A model generated the notes under the pieces. The model ran no database searches and was not told the origin of the DNA. It was given only the letters and a program-made list of their open reading frames with translations. Shown here piece after piece: positions 46,212 to 59,931 of a stretch of 64,000 nt of DNA. The stretch is from Cokeromyces recurvatus (lineage: Eukaryota; Mucoromycota; Mucoromycetes; Mucorales; Mucoraceae). The stretch is taken from positions 186,001 to 250,000 of the forward strand of contig NW_026251388.1 in the NCBI RefSeq assembly GCF_025118155.1, read 5' to 3'. Every line of letters starts with the position of its first letter. Within the stretch, counting starts at the first letter, position 1. Position numbers and translations under genes: made by a program.

Positions 46212-49200
46212 ATGAATAGCAATACAGCTCAATTGGAGGATTATTATGTAACTCCAAAAGAGATTGCTGATGCTTTAAAAGTAAAAGATCTTCCTAATTT
46301 AATTCGAGGTAACAATTTTATGCTTTTTCTTTTTCTTTTTTTTTTCTTTTATTCCTTTTAAAGAAAAAAAAAAGTATAGTTGCAATGAACTTGGATGTTA
46401 ATGCTAACATGATTTAGGTTTATCCAAATTAAGATCACAACTTTCAATTGCAGTTAAAATTCGAGTAGATCCTACCGAAAAATATACAAGACCTCTCGTT
46501 GAATATTGTCAATCATGTACAGATAGTCAAGATCTTAATAATTTATGGGATTATCAAGCTTCCGTAAATATAAACAAGAATGTATTGGCAGAGAATTTAA
46601 CTAATCACTTATTATAATTTCAACATGTTATTAGTCTAATTTACAGGATTTAGAATGCATGTTACCCGACATTATAGGATTATTCATAAAACTCTGCACA
46701 ACGCCTGTTATCCGTTCTTACGGTATCCAACTGATTCAAACCATTTTACAAAGACAAATGAAGTACATTTATCGCGGCATCTCTTCCTTACGTATTCCTC
46801 ATTGTCAATCCACCTTCCGTTTATTGACTTCAATAGTATCTTTTAATGAATCAACAGCAAGGGATCTATTCACAGTATTTAATTTCCAAGCTGAAGTAAG
46901 CATTATCCTTTTTTTTTTATGATTATTGATGAAGATAATTAGTTCTCATTTTTATTATTTTTTTTAGGGCTTTTTAAGAGCTTCAAGATACCGACAAAAC
47001 AAAAAAAATAAAAAACCTCAAAGCTATATATATGGTAAAATTCTTAAAAGGATTTTTTTTTTAAAAAAAAAGAGCCGTTCTTTTTTAACCTTTCTTTTCT
47101 TTTTTTTTTCCCCTTAAGATTTAAGGACCAATTATGTCCAATTCGTCCTAGCATTTTTTAAATATGGTGACTCGGAATTAAAAAAGCAAGTGCTAAGTGT
47201 AAAAAGTCTTGTAAGCAGTATATTTATGGGAATAGAAGAAGACGCATATCCAGTAAATATTTATTTGTTTTCAACTGATTTATATAATATGGAAGCAATT
47301 AACCCAATTTAATTAGTTATTGGAGCAAATTCTCGCAGTCATGTATGAAAATTTGATTTTGGATAATAATGTGCCTAGAAGCAACAAAGTATTCTTCTTT
47401 TCATCTTATATCTTGGAAAAAATTGCTAAAATTTACTCACGAACTGAAGAAGAAGAGACGAATAAGGGAGAAGCAGGTATTCCTGCCGATTTGATCCACC
47501 ATTTTTTGATTTCAATCTGTAGTGTGCCTAATGTTGGTGTTTGCTTCCGTGATACATCATGGTATAATGCTCAGTTAAATCCCGACGAGACTATATCATC
47601 TAATGGCAAGAGTCCGCATATTATGAATCAAGTATTAGCCAAATTTATTAAAACACTTAAGCCTTCAGATGATATGCGTCAACAGGAGCTTGTTTTGAAA
47701 ATTTTAAAAGCGTGTCCTGAACTTGTTCAAGTGTAAGAATAATATTTTATATATTTTTTTTTATTTTTTTTTTTAAAAAAAAAGAAGAGATGTCTAAATC
47801 CTATAATTTGATGATAGATTTTGGAACAATACAGTTCTAATGCTTGAACCACGTATTTCAAGTAAATGGCTGGCTAATATGACTGTTTTACAGAAAATTA
47901 TTCAATTGCCTGTTCCATCTTTATATTATGGATCAACAGAGCTTTATCCAGCAGAGCCTCCCAGTCCAGAGACAATCCTCGACAATATTTTACCAAATGT
48001 TTTTAATCGTTCAGCTTCTAGTAAAGGACTTCAACATGCTAGCCCTCTTGTTAGATATACAACTATGCTTGTTTTATCTGCTGCTTTCCAAAAATATGAT
48101 AAAGTAGCTCAATCTATTAAAAATGTCATTATGTCTCTTGAAAATTTGGAAATGGAACAAAATCGAGTAAATAATACATCTAATGAAGATCAGAATAAAC
48201 CATTTGAAAATTGGAAGCGATGTCTTGAAAATGTTCGTGAAGGATTACGTCGTCGAGTTCCCGATATTTTAATCTTAGTTGCACTACATAAACGTACAAC
48301 AAATATTACTGTTTTGGAGGGTATGGATGAGGAAGAAATAAAATGTCAAAATCAATTATTACAAGATACTGCTTTTAGAATTATTCGCTACTATCAAGAA
48401 TTTATACCAGAAACATTAATGGAATCAAATATTGATCCAGGAAACTTTATTCCTTCTGATATTTTGAATGTAAAGCCTGGAACTTTAATTCATATTTTGA
48501 CTCTATTCTTGAACATGCCAAACTTTAATTGGACTAACAAATCATGTAAGTAGAATATATATATTCATTTTAGAAGCGATAACAATATTAATAATACATG
48601 CATAATTAAATTAGCTGGATCATCTGTTTCACATATTACAACGTTACTAACTTTGTATATGCAAACACCTTATAAATATATTCGTGAATTGACTGGCAAA
48701 TTACTGAATCAAACTTTATCTGGCTCATTTATGTTTGTTCATGATCCTGATGAAGTAAAGCTTTGGCTGATGGCTTTACCCCGGAACTTTTCTTCAACAT
48801 CTAACAATTTAATCATGTCGGAAACGCAGCAAGCTATTCTTCAGTTCTTGGATAATTGTATTAATAGATTTATAAAGGCCCAATACAAGTATACAGATCA
48901 ATTGGTAGAGCTTGTTAATACAGTAAATTCGAATATTATTTCGAAGGAGAGTAATAATGCTTTAATGCGTGCTTTGATTGTATCCAGTACAACTTCTGAT
49001 GCTACAACAGATTACAAACATCCTTTCAGTCCACTTTTATTAACATTATGTGAGAATTTAAATTTTATCAAAGCAGAAAGACGACCAGCTGTATTATACT
49101 TGACAAATTTAATTTCATTGTTACTTACAAAACAGAACATTCCCTTTTATCTTCAAGCCATATGTGCAAAATTAGATAATGAAGTTGATGATTCCATAAA

Positions 49201-52200
49201 GATACTTCCTTACGATGTAAGCGAATGGAGCAAAAATGAAATGATCCATCAAGCAAGATTATGTTTGGGTCAAGAAGCATTAGATTCTACTTCAAGCAAT
49301 ACCAGTCATAAAAATATCGAAAACAAATTAGTTTCATTGATTAAACGTAAGTTTTGCAACTAGGATCTCTTATTTTCTTTATACATGTATTCACATTATT
49401 CTTATTATAGAAAATGACATTAAGGATATCAATGAATGTAAAAACGAATTTCTCTATATTTTGAACCAACTACCTGTTAAAGTATTTCATCAACATTTAG
49501 AAAATATAGCAGCATTTTGTAGCCAACAGTTAAATTGGACTTTATATGAACCACTTGTAGACTATATTCATACTCGACATCCTTTATCAGGAAGTATTTT
49601 TTCGTATAATGATGTGGCTCATATGAAGTCATTAATCTCTACGGAACAGTAAGTATCTATATATATATATATATATATATATATTGCCCTTCAAAAATAT
49701 ATTAGGACTTCTAATTATTCAATTATTTATTTAGTGAGCATACGTTATCATTATTAAAGCAAATTCCTTTTAATGTTCTATTTTACAATACAGTTATTTT
49801 TAAAAAGTATGACCAGGAAATTTCCATGATCTTATTGAAGCATGCACTTGACACAATGAGGTCTAGCGAGTTGATGAATGCAACATCATTTATCTTTCAA
49901 CATTTGAATACGATTTTGACGAGCACCAGCAATAATGATCAGAGCTTGGATGCACTGAAATTTTGCTTCACCCTTTTAAGCCATATTGTAAATTTAATGA
50001 ATCAAATTCAAGATATTAAGCTACGTTCAGAACTAAATACCTTTATCTTTAATCATCCAACTCTAAGATACCTTATATCCGAAATCACAAGAGACATTCG
50101 ATCTTTCGAGAATATAGACACTTTCCCTACTAAAATTAGTTCAACAGTATGTATTTTTTTTTATTTTTTTTATTTTTTTTTTTTGAGAAATGGCGGTTAA
50201 ATGGGACGAACTAACTTTTTATCTTTTGTCATAGTATCTTCAATTGACTATTTTATTTATCAACATTTTTGGAAAAGGGTCTAATGGACAAACATTATTA
50301 GACTGTATAATTCGAGTTGATTTTGATGGTCTTCATAGATATTGTGAAGAAGTCTTGAAAAGCAACCATATTAACGAAATTATGAAAAAATTGTTAATTA
50401 TACTTGTAGAATATGTGTATAACTCCAGCACAACCGAGAATTATACTATTCCTTTCAAAGCATTCGAAATTATTACACACCTTTGGAAGTTAGGCACAAC
50501 TGAAGAATTTCATTTAGAAGTGTTATCCTTATTAGAATTAAGCATGTCTCGAGAACAATTAGCGACCAAGAATGAAGTTGAACATAATGCCATTCATGTG
50601 CTTTTAGATGCATGTTGTGAGCCTATCATTAAGTATATTTTGGCTGGTAACAAATGCTCAATTGATCTAGACGCTCTTCGTACATCCTGTGTTGCATCTT
50701 CTATAGAAGTCGCTTCAATAGTTCTTAGCTATATCAACAAGCAATGTCCGTTAACACCTAACCTTGTAGATATTATACATATTGGTTATGATCTTTTATT
50801 GGACAAAATGGACGACCGAAATGAATATCTTACAAGAGTGATTGAATATCTCCTGAAACAATTGACTTTAGCAGCTGATGTCAATACATTATCTGTAGAA
50901 ATGCCAGAGGATGCATTTTTTGACAAATTTGTTCAATTTTTCAAAGCCATCCCCGAAAATTTCGACTGGTCTAATTATGTAAACCTGGAAATTGTACGTG
51001 ATTTTATATTAACAACGTTAATGGATGCCATCTCTAATGCTGCAGCCATTCGCTTTGTGAGCACATTAGTTGAACGTATCTATGATGGCTATGAGAAGCT
51101 TGAACCTATAGAAACTTATCTTCGTCGTATTCTGGATCATGATCAATATCAAAGTTTAACTTCACCTGATGTAGCTAAATTGCTTGCACATCAAATACCA
51201 GCCAATGATGAACAACGTTTTGCAATTATACAATTAGTTTATATCTTAAACAGAATACAACCTGCGATTTTGGGTAAAAACCATGGTTTACTTGATCCTC
51301 TTCTAACTAGCTATAGTGCAACTATAACAACTACTGATAAGCTTATCCTTCATATTTTGATGACTTGTGAAAAGCAAGGTCATGAAACAATCCTTCCTAA
51401 ATTACTCATGTGGGGGCCAGGCTCTGATCGTACACGTCAAGCACATGCACAAGCAGGTACTCTACTACAAATTAGTACTATTTCTATTGAAACATTTAGT
51501 TTAATTGATCCTGCCTTGATGAAATATACCTTCACTCATTTCCCTGCTGAGCGTACACTTGAGATGGATGCTGATTTTACCGATCATTCTTCCTCTGTCG
51601 TTTATGATCCTTCATTTTTCTTTCCATTATTTGCAAATATGATATCCTCTGGCGCGATTGAATGTCGTAAGTTTATCGAATGTAATGGATTAGGGTTTGT
51701 CATTGTAGGAATGTCATCCACAAATGATATGATTCGACATATTGCTTATCAAATGATGGACCAATTTTATGTCATGATACAGCACGCACGCTTTAAAGAG
51801 CAACCTTCTATCTTATTTGTTTTGGATATCTTTAAGAATTCTATTCATGACCGCTCTAACAATGATGTACCTCCTCGTATTCCCGCTGCTATCAGTGTCT
51901 GTATTGCGCATGCAATGTCTATCTTACTTCATCCTGAACACTATATGCATCCTCATATTACCAATTGGATTATGCAAAGCTCAACCTTTGATTTCAATGT
52001 AAGTTTAGTATATTATATATGAAACAAGCTTAAAAAAAAGAGAGAGAGAGAGAGAGAGACTAATACTTTGTATATTTAGTATGTTCCAATGTTTAACTCC
52101 TTATTTAATTCAACTTCACCCAATCATAAAAAGGAGCGTCTTTGGCTACTTTATGTGCTATCATCATCTATAAAAACATTTGAAGACTATAAAATATTTT

Positions 52201-52587
52201 CAAGACAAAGTATTTTTGATCTAATTGCTGTATTTTATAACTCTTCATGTGCTGACAAATTAAGTAAAAAAGTGATTATTGAGGTAAGTATTTATATTCA
52301 TATAAAGAAATAGAAAGAGAGAGAGAGAGAGATTCATTAATTTCTTATCATAGATTATGGAACAAGCAACAGCCATTCCCAGTGTTACATCTAACTTAAT
52401 ACAATATAATGGATTACTAGCCTGGATACATCAAGCAATGGCTTTTGCCTCAGATGACGAAGAATTTAAAGCATGGGAAGGCATATTAAAATCAACAATG
52501 GATAGTGTTCATAGAATTGAAAGAGTACCTGAAAAAGTAAAGTCAATATTATCTGATGAAGCTCTTGTATTATCAGAATTAAGATAA
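46212..52587 (+). CDS. URB1: URB1/NPA1, nucleolar pre-ribosomal-associated protein 1
   Basis: Thirteen exons: 46212-46308, 46418-46563 (or 46581), 46647-46895, 46968-47034, 47119-47252, 47317-47732, 47818-48545, 48615-49346, 49411-49648, 49735-50146, 50235-51998, 52080-52283 and 52354-52587, about 1806 residues. Yeast Urb1 has about 1760. Phases agree at every junction. Diagnostic is [20 protein letters not shown] then [16 protein letters not shown] in the N-terminal NPA1 domain. The C-terminal domain has [35 protein letters not shown] and [11 protein letters not shown]. The rest is helical, HEAT-like. Urb1 is a scaffold in early 60S pre-ribosomes and is needed for 25S/5.8S rRNA processing. 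The only doubtful border is the second donor (GTAAAT at 46564 or GTATTG at 46582), both phase 0. Confidence 0.92.
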
Positions 52588-53230
52588 ATATTATGTAAGA
52601 TATTTAATCGCGCAAGATTTTAAGTTTAATTACATAATTATACACACCTAATAAATTTGTATATTTATAATTAGAAACATTGTCTTGGTATATTTTCTCT
52701 ACTTTAATATCTAATACATTAGACATTCAGTTTGCTTGTTAAAATATATGTATATATTTGTATAAGATATATTTTGAAATATGTATTATGTTTGTTTTCG
52801 TTTTTGTTTTCGTTTTTTTTTTTCGTTTTTTTTTTCGTTTTTTTTTTTTGTGTAATTATATTATGTACAAATAGATAAAGAAAATTGCTATAGATTAAGC
52901 ATTCGTATATACACAAACATACACATATATATAGATATACATATAAATATGTATGTATATATAGTTATATTAGTCCTTTTTTTTTGTTTTTTGTTTTTTT
53001 GGTCATGTATAAAAAAATAAAATAAAATAAAAAATGATACTAGGGAGAAGTAGAAGGAGAGTGCATAGTAAAGAGATTATAATAGTAGTTTTACAGTTGA
53101 TTATAAAAGGGTAAAAGTTAGAAATGTAATATATAAAATATGCTTATATATGTGTATATATAAAAAGTGTTATGTAAATATAGGGGAGGGGGGAGGTTTT
53201 TTTTTTTTTTTGTTATATAAATGTACGCTG
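52588..53230. other. Convergent intergenic region
   Basis: Between the 3' ends of URB1 (+) and the C2H2 gene (-). Holds CGTTTTT repeats near 52797-52850, AT microsatellites near 52920-52975 and a T15 tract at 53196. No gene is recognised. Confidence 0.5.
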
Positions 53231-54064
53231 TTAAAGGTCTTCAATAAAAATACCAGAAGATTCATTTGATCCTATAGAAAGATTCTCTAGGTCTCCATCT
53301 TCATCGTCAATGACAATCGACTCAACTTCATCTTCTTCTTCATCTGAAATAATAGTTTTTCTATTCTCAATTTGTTGTGATATATCATCGCTTTGAGTGT
53401 ATAATTTTTTCTCAGAGCCTCTACGTTCCATATTAATCAAAATAGCAGCAGCCTCAAGCATCTGGACTTGTTGATGCTTTGTTAAAGGTAATTTTTTTGT
53501 AATTTCCCATTCCTCTGAATGCTCCCAACGATGCTTTTGTAAACAATTGGGGCTTTTATATGACTTTCCACAGTCATTGCATCGGTATTGTCCACTAAAT
53601 GATTCCGAAAGACCTCGATTAATAGTAAAAGTACTCTTTCTTCTACCTGCAGAACTACTAATATTTATTTCTGATTGGCGACGGTTACGGATAGTTAGTC
53701 CTCCAGTAGCTGCTGCTGTAGCAGTTGCTGTAGTACTTGTAGAAGAAGTTGCGTGTAGACTTCGTTTATGACTTACGGGTAATGGTATTAATGAATGATC
53801 AATTGTATAGTTTTCTGGCATAGAAGTTGAATAGTCTTTAATAGACATATCATTAAAGACTGTTTGGAGTGAGTCTCTTCGTTTTTTCTGTTCGTTAATT
53901 AGGACAACAGGAGCTGCAGATGTAGATGACTCTTCACCACAAAAGGAATTTGGAGGTGAAGGAAGTCCATTTGCTGTACTAGTTTGATGACCTTTTTCAA
54001 CAATAAGCATCCTTTGCTGCTGTTCTTTCTCTTGTCGAAGTTGGAAGCTAAGTAAGGACGACAT
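53231..54064 (-). CDS. Single C2H2 zinc-finger protein
   Basis: One exon, 277 residues, starting at the ATG at 54064. A single classical finger lies near residues 158-182: YRCNDCGKSYKSPNCLQKHR continuing WEH, with Cys-x2-Cys and His-x3-His spacing; the GKSYKSPNCL-HRWEH form is typical of fungal C2H2 regulators. Around it are basic stretches (RNRRQSE, GRRKSTF) and Ser/Thr/Ala repeats. The C-terminus is very acidic (ISDEEEDEVESIVIDDEDGD). The overall build suggests a transcription factor or co-regulator with a short DNA-binding region. Target unknown. An A41 tract on the plus strand (T tract on the coding strand) sits about 90-130 bases upstream of the start. Confidence 0.8.
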   Translation of the reverse strand: MSSLLSFQLRQEKEQQQRMLIVEKGHQTSTANGLPSPPNSFCGEESSTSAAPVVLINEQKKRRDSLQTVFNDMSIKDYSTSMPENYTIDHSLIPLPVSHKRSLHATSSTSTTATATAAATGGLTIRNRRQSEINISSSAGRRKSTFTINRGLSESFSGQYRCNDCGKSYKSPNCLQKHRWEHSEEWEITKKLPLTKHQQVQMLEAAAILINMERRGSEKKLYTQSDDISQQIENRKTIISDEEEDEVESIVIDDEDGDLENLSIGSNESSGIFIEDL

Positions 54065-54148
54065 GATGTTTGTCTTATTCAAAAAAAATAAAATAAAATA
54101 ATAAATATGTAATGTAAAATTGCTAAATGGTATATGTATATTTATATG

Positions 54149-54197
<49 letters not shown>

Positions 54198-56137
54198 TTC
54201 CAGGGCGCAAATTAAAAGGAAATAAAAGAAGTTCGGCGATTAAATTAAGAAAAGCCATGTTTTTCACAAGTGTATGCTGCAATTAAATAAAACCTAAATA
54301 AGCATATAGTAATAAACTTTACTGCACTGTCCGAGTCGGTTTAAAAAGAAAAAGGAAAAAAAAAAAAAAAGGAAAAAAGAGGAAGAAGAGATGGTCTCAA
54401 ATGTGAATAAGGAAGAAAAGAAACTATTTTGTTTGAATAGGAAGAAATGTAAATATTTTTATTTAAGGCTCGAGTTTTATGGAAACTATTTTCAAGATTA
54501 GGATAAAATATCATCATTCTCAAAGAAATATCTTGCGAATGCATTTTGGATATGGACTCAAAATTTGGAAAGAACTTCCATTTGAGTGGTTATATTGGAC
54601 TCTGATGGCTTTATTGTCTTTATCTGTTCTGGATAATCATGCTATAGTATTTCTGCTTAAATTATGGACGTTTACAATTATTTCTTAGATGATAATATTA
54701 ACCAGCAGCTGTTGTTTCGGACTTATTCAATTAGCATAGATAGTAGTCTTTGCAATGATTATATGTGATTATTTTATTTTATGCTATTAGAGTATATAAT
54801 AATGCAATTTGTATACATTTATTATTAGTAATTTTACTTTAAAAGCCTGTTTTAGGCATTTCATTTTTTTTCTTCTTTCTTCTTTGAGACTTTGAACTTT
54901 TATATTGAGATATTGATGATCATATTCGGCTAATTGCTTAAAAAAAATAGTCAAAATCACTCTTTAAGTTGATACTACTTCAATGTTCATATACAATATA
55001 TCTATGGAAGATTATTTAATTCACCTTACGATACGCAAGTCAAGTCCAGTTTTGTTAATGAAAACAAAAGTCTTAAGATTATCTTTCTGTTTTAACTTTT
55101 GTTTTTATCATAGAAATTTGTATCTGTGGCGTATTTTTATACTGTATCATACTATTTATAAAAGTAGAAAGAAAGCCCTTGGGATTTTTGTATACAAAAA
55201 ATCGTTTTGCACTTTATTACTAGTTAAAAGTATGGCGTATTTGATTAAAAATCATTCGAAACCTATAAATCAGTTTTTGAATCTTTAATAATATATTTTT
55301 TTTTTGTTAAAGTAAGTTAAATATGAAATATCTCATAATATTAATAGATAATATGCTTATGGATAACAATCGTCAAATAGTTTTTTTTTTATCAAACTAA
55401 AGATTTCTATATACTTAGTATAAATTAAGAAGGGAATCACATTTATAATGACATAATTACATACATAATATAAAGTTAGAACTTAAAACTTCGATACATA
55501 AGAACTATAATGCTATATTGTCGGGACGCTTTTCATAAATAGGATTAAAAAATCTTTAAAGTATAGCCTTCAGAGTTTTTAGATACTAGAGCCGAAGATT
55601 TAAAACATATATAGACGCATTGTAATTGTTATGTTTGATGTATTAAAAGGAGAGTAAAAAAATGCTTCTGTGACAAAATAAAAAATAAATAAATACATGT
55701 TATACACAAGCATTGTGATTATACGCCAAATACAAAACTTATTCATAAATAATTAGACTAACAGTACTATGCTTCAAAGTTGATAAGGTTTTCTTGCTTT
55801 CTGTATTTTAATACAATAATGTGCATATTAGGATCAATACTTTGAATATAAATGTTCGTATTATAAACAAGGAGTTGTGATTCATCTTTTATCATCTACT
55901 AATAACTACTTGTGGATTTATAATTAGCTTTTCTAAAGTAGCTATTATATAAAAGTAGTATAGCAGTAGATATAAATATACATAAAATAAATTATAGCAG
56001 CTGTTTCTAAAATCAAGTAATAGTTTGTTAGCTTTAAACAATAACTGATTATTCAATCCTATAGTTTTATTATTATTATTATTATTATATGGATATATAA
56101 GCTATAAAGATGATTAATACTTGTATGATATATAGTC
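54065..56137. other. Intergenic, about 2 kb, no gene recognised
   Basis: Contains A41 at 54153-54193, likely part of the C2H2 gene promoter, and an A-rich run near 54350-54375. Open frames near 54479 and 54983 are short, AT-driven and match nothing. The right end is the 3' flank of the F-BAR/PH gene, with (ATT)n near 56068-56087. Confidence 0.5.
54153..54193. repeat. A41 homopolymer
   Basis: Forty-one A on the plus strand, upstream of the minus-strand C2H2 gene. Length approximate. Confidence 0.8.
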
Positions 56138-58728
56138 TTAGCCATTTGTAGCATCAAAGAATACATCATTTCCTTCTCGTGTAGGCAACTTGTTTACTTG
56201 TTGATCGTTAACTTTAGTATATCCAAGCCGAGTTGAACGGTTATTCGTTGGTGTAATAACTGAACTATCGCTAATACCGGAGTTAGATAAACTAGTGTTA
56301 CGGATACCTGATGAAGATTTACTATACCTATAATCATTGTTATTTCTTTCATAATCAGTTGTAGTAGTAGGAGAAGAAGTATTCATAGAAGAGATATTTC
56401 TAGTATTCTCATAATTAAGATTTTTAATCTGAGGATTATAATTCTGACCCTTTTCAGTGTAAGTATTATAGGGCTGTGATACGTTGTTATGATTGAACAT
56501 GGACGAGTTATTAATAAGGTGGTTATCATTTCCAGTAGATTCTTCTTTATTATTTGGCACAGTCATTGGCTTCATATCTAAAGCTTCATTTTGGTGCGGC
56601 TGTTCTCTGGTATCACCTCCAGCAGTAACAGCTTTACTATTATAAGGTGTATTTTGATGTTTACTATTATACATACAAGTATTTTGGTCAAATAATCCAT
56701 TTAAGTTTTGTGGTTGATTTTTATCATTTGTAGGTATCGCCTGATTTTGATTTGTTTGCTTGGATGAATTATTATTATAATTATTATTGTTACTTTCTTT
56801 AGCTTGTTGGGGAGATGATTTAGTAGTTTTAACAGGAGCATTTTGCTGAGAATATGAACTATGATCAATAATATTATTTGCTGCTTGTTGATTTGGTGAA
56901 TTCATACTAACTTCTTCATGTTTAATAACCATAGAACGTATAATTTGGATCCATTGTTGAATATGATTAGGATCAGTAGAAGATAATTGGAGTACTCTTC
57001 TACTTTTAAATAACCCATTTATTATTTTCCCCTTCAACTTGAATAAGTGGGTTAAAGGGTCAATAAACGCTTCAGATTGAGGTAAAAATATGGATAACTC
57101 AGGATTCATAGGTAATTCCATCAGGCCATCTTCAGAAGCGAAACGATACAATATACCCACTATACATATATATATATATATATATATACAGATAATATAG
57201 TTAGAAAGCTTTTGTAGATATATTAACTTTCTCATATAAATATATATATATATCATTACCTGGACTTATGATATAGTACCCTCGACTCCAACCCTTTCCA
57301 TTTAATCTTTGCAAATATCCTGCAATCAATGGTTGAGCAAGCCGATGGTTAGCATTTGGGAAATCAAGATGATTCATGTCTTTAAAAGCAGCTGTTTGTT
57401 TAACTAGTTCATTATCATGATGATGAACAAAATCCATCCATTCAGAGTCTGTTTCAATGGCATTAAAAATATTAGCTGCTTTAGTGATTCCTTCCAAGTT
57501 TTCTAAATGTTTTTGACAACGATATTCTTCAAAACTTTGAAACACATTACGATAAACATTAATAATTTTTTGTTGCTCAAACTGACGATAAGCATCCTGT
57601 GTATGGAGGAACTCTTGATGTAAGCGGTTTTCTTGCTTATACATGTTTCTGATTGTATGAATTACAGCTAATATAAAGTAAATATATATATGTGTATATG
57701 TATGTATTTAGTCATTTATCTTTTTCCATATTTAGTATATTAGTGTATATTATACCATATTTGACTAACAAAGGATCTCTTTTAGGTATGACATAATAAT
57801 CGTTTGCCTTTTCTTGCTTATTAAGGGTAGAATGAATATCGAAATTATAGCGGGTAATGATCTTATCTACTTTTTCACGACAGTTATAAAGTACAGTTGT
57901 TCTTAATGCTTTATTTTTTCTTAAAGATCGCATTTTTTGATCAATATCCTTTAACATATTGTGCAATGATGGTATAATAGCGTTCTCAATAAATTCGACA
58001 AAGTCTTCATGAATTAAACTATTTTCACGACTATATTGTCTAAAGGACATCCATGCATCCTGTACACCATTTGATGATTTGAATTGATTTTTAATTTTAG
58101 TAGGGAACTTGAAGTTAGCATCAATTTTTTGATAACCTTTCCCTGTATTAGTTTCAACTTTTTTAATACTGCGAAACAGGCTAATCTATAAATACGTTTG
58201 TTAAACAAACAAAAAAAAAAAAAAGAAAAGAAATGGTTAATATTCATTGATAAATATTAATGCATTCCGTCAATAATGTACCAAATATTTAATTGAAACC
58301 TGCCAATCTAACAATCGTTTGCATAAAGTATTGACAGGGTCTATCCCATCTTTCATACTATAAATCTGCTTTTGAATAGTTCTCTTTCGTGTCGGAAGCC
58401 TAATGATAGAAGCCTTTCGAGGAGGACGTGCTGTAAATTTTGGAGGTGGAGAAACTAACGGCACATCAGTACGACTATTACTCTGTTGATTTAATCCTCT
58501 CCTTGAGTTTTCTATATTATTTGTTATTTCTGAAGATACTGTAGTGTTATGCGTTACAGTTGGTGTAAAATCTTCAGCATTAGCATCATGAGCTAACCAA
58601 GGTAAGCCAGATTGACCAGGCACGACATTAAATGAATTTTTATTACTTGTTTGTACAGGTGAGATGGGTGGAGTAATAATGCTTTGGACTGGCTGTTGTT
58701 GCTCTGTTTTTTCAACGAAATTATTCAT
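56138..58728 (-). CDS. F-BAR/PH protein of the Slm1/Slm2 type
   Basis: Four exons on the minus strand, 58728-58300, 58185-57756, 57667-57260 and 57159-56138, give 762 residues. A disordered Ser/Pro/Asn-rich N-terminus has RKASIIRLPTRKR, possible phosphosites. Residues about 125-390 form the F-BAR-like domain (DPVNTLCKRLLDWQ-ISLFR, AWMSFRQYSRENSLIHEDF, then long helices such as QKMRSLRKNKALRTTVLYN). A PH domain follows (AGYLQRLNGKGWSRGYYIIS, LHEF replaced by LYRFASEDG, and HIQQWIQIIRSM at the C-terminal helix). The last ~230 residues are Asn/Gln/Ser-rich. Slm proteins bind PI(4,5)P2 at eisosomes, are TORC2 substrates, and act in sphingolipid and actin control. The low-complexity tail is longer than in yeast. 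Confidence 0.87.
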
Positions 58729-58946
58729 ATTTTCTCAAGTAAATTAATAAGAAAAAGAAATAAAGTTATTATTTAAATCCATTTACGTATTTATACTTTA
58801 TGATATTATCAGTAAGAAGATATAGTCTGCATTATATAATGACGCTAGTTAAGGGTAATGATTTATTATTATATCCAATAATATTTTTACGTTGGCGTAT
58901 TTTAAGTTACAAGCCTTTTTTTTTTTCAGAGTCAAAGCTGATTATG

Positions 58947-59931
58947 CTATGGTTCTATACGGCGCTTTTTAACTAGTTCATCATCATCTTCTAATTCATC
59001 TTCATCGCCGTCTTCATCTATTTCATCTTCTTCATCTTCATCCTCTTCCAATACGGATATATCTCTTTTTAATGCATTGTTTTGTTCTTCACCTTCCTCT
59101 GATTCCTCACTATCACTAGTTTCGTGTATTGTTGTACTACTATTAGTTTGTTCCTCCTCTTCGTCATTCTCTTCTTCAGCCTCATCATTATCATCAAGAA
59201 CTGCCTCTTCCTCCTCCTCCTCCTCCTCCTCCTCCTCCTCTTCTTCTTCTTCTTCTTCTTCTCCACCAGTATCTTCTTCTAAATCCACTTCTTCTTCTTC
59301 TTCACCATCTTCTTCTTGTTCACCATCTTCTTGTTCACCATCTTCTTCTTCGCCATCTTCTTCTTCCTCTTCTTCCTCCTCATCGTCACTATTCCCTAAA
59401 TCTTCTTCTTCTATATCTGATTTCGCCTGGAACTTGTCTAGGAAATTTTGTACTTTTGTTTTAAAGATGGATTCATTTATTGATTGCGATAATAGATCAT
59501 TATTATTCTGAATAGATAAAACTAAAAGATGAGTATATTGAAGATCTTTAAATAGTTGAGTGCATTTTTTCGTCATGTATATGAATCGTTCTTTATATGT
59601 ATTTGATTTATCTTTTAAAACTTGACATAAATCAGTAATTTGTTCTTGTCTTTCAAAAATATTATCTTTTAGCCATTTTTCTGAACTATGTTCGATTGAT
59701 TGCATCTGGTTGATAATAGCTGCTGCATATGCATCCTCTTCATTCTTATATCTATTTACAATAATAAGGTAAGACTACATGTTCTTTTTATTTAAGGAAA
59801 TGTGTAAACAAATACAGTACATTCCAATGGCTTTATGAACTAGGTTTTTATCGTTCGCATCATCATAACTTATTAAAATAAAGTCTGTAACACAATTATT
59901 TAAATGTTGTTCTTCTTTTGATTGAACCATG
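58947..59931 (-). CDS. Acidic protein of unknown function, with a frame anomaly
   Basis: Two exons on the minus strand, about 59931-59821 and 59751-58947. The second encodes about 268 residues: a helical N-terminal half (SEKWLKDNIFERQEQITDL, YMTKKCTQLFKDLQYTHLL), then about 110 residues that are nearly all Glu and Asp, ending VKKRRIEP. In the first exon the frame starting MVQSKEEQHLNNCVTDF breaks: one T too many in the T-rich run at about 59880 puts it out of the frame reading ILISYDDANDKNLVHKAIG. Removing one base gives 305 codons in all, so a homopolymer error or an unseen intron is likely. Nothing here matches a family I know. Coiled-coil plus acidic tail with a basic end suggests a nuclear protein, but this is a guess. 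Confidence 0.55.

Noticed and set aside
54479..55288. Plus-strand short frames with some Trp and Leu
   Set aside because: AT-driven, no conserved motif and no flanking splice signals that extend them.
59077..59511. Long plus-strand frame coding almost only serine
   Set aside because: It is the antisense shadow of the Glu/Asp tract of the minus-strand acidic protein (GAA/GAG read as TTC/CTC-type codons).
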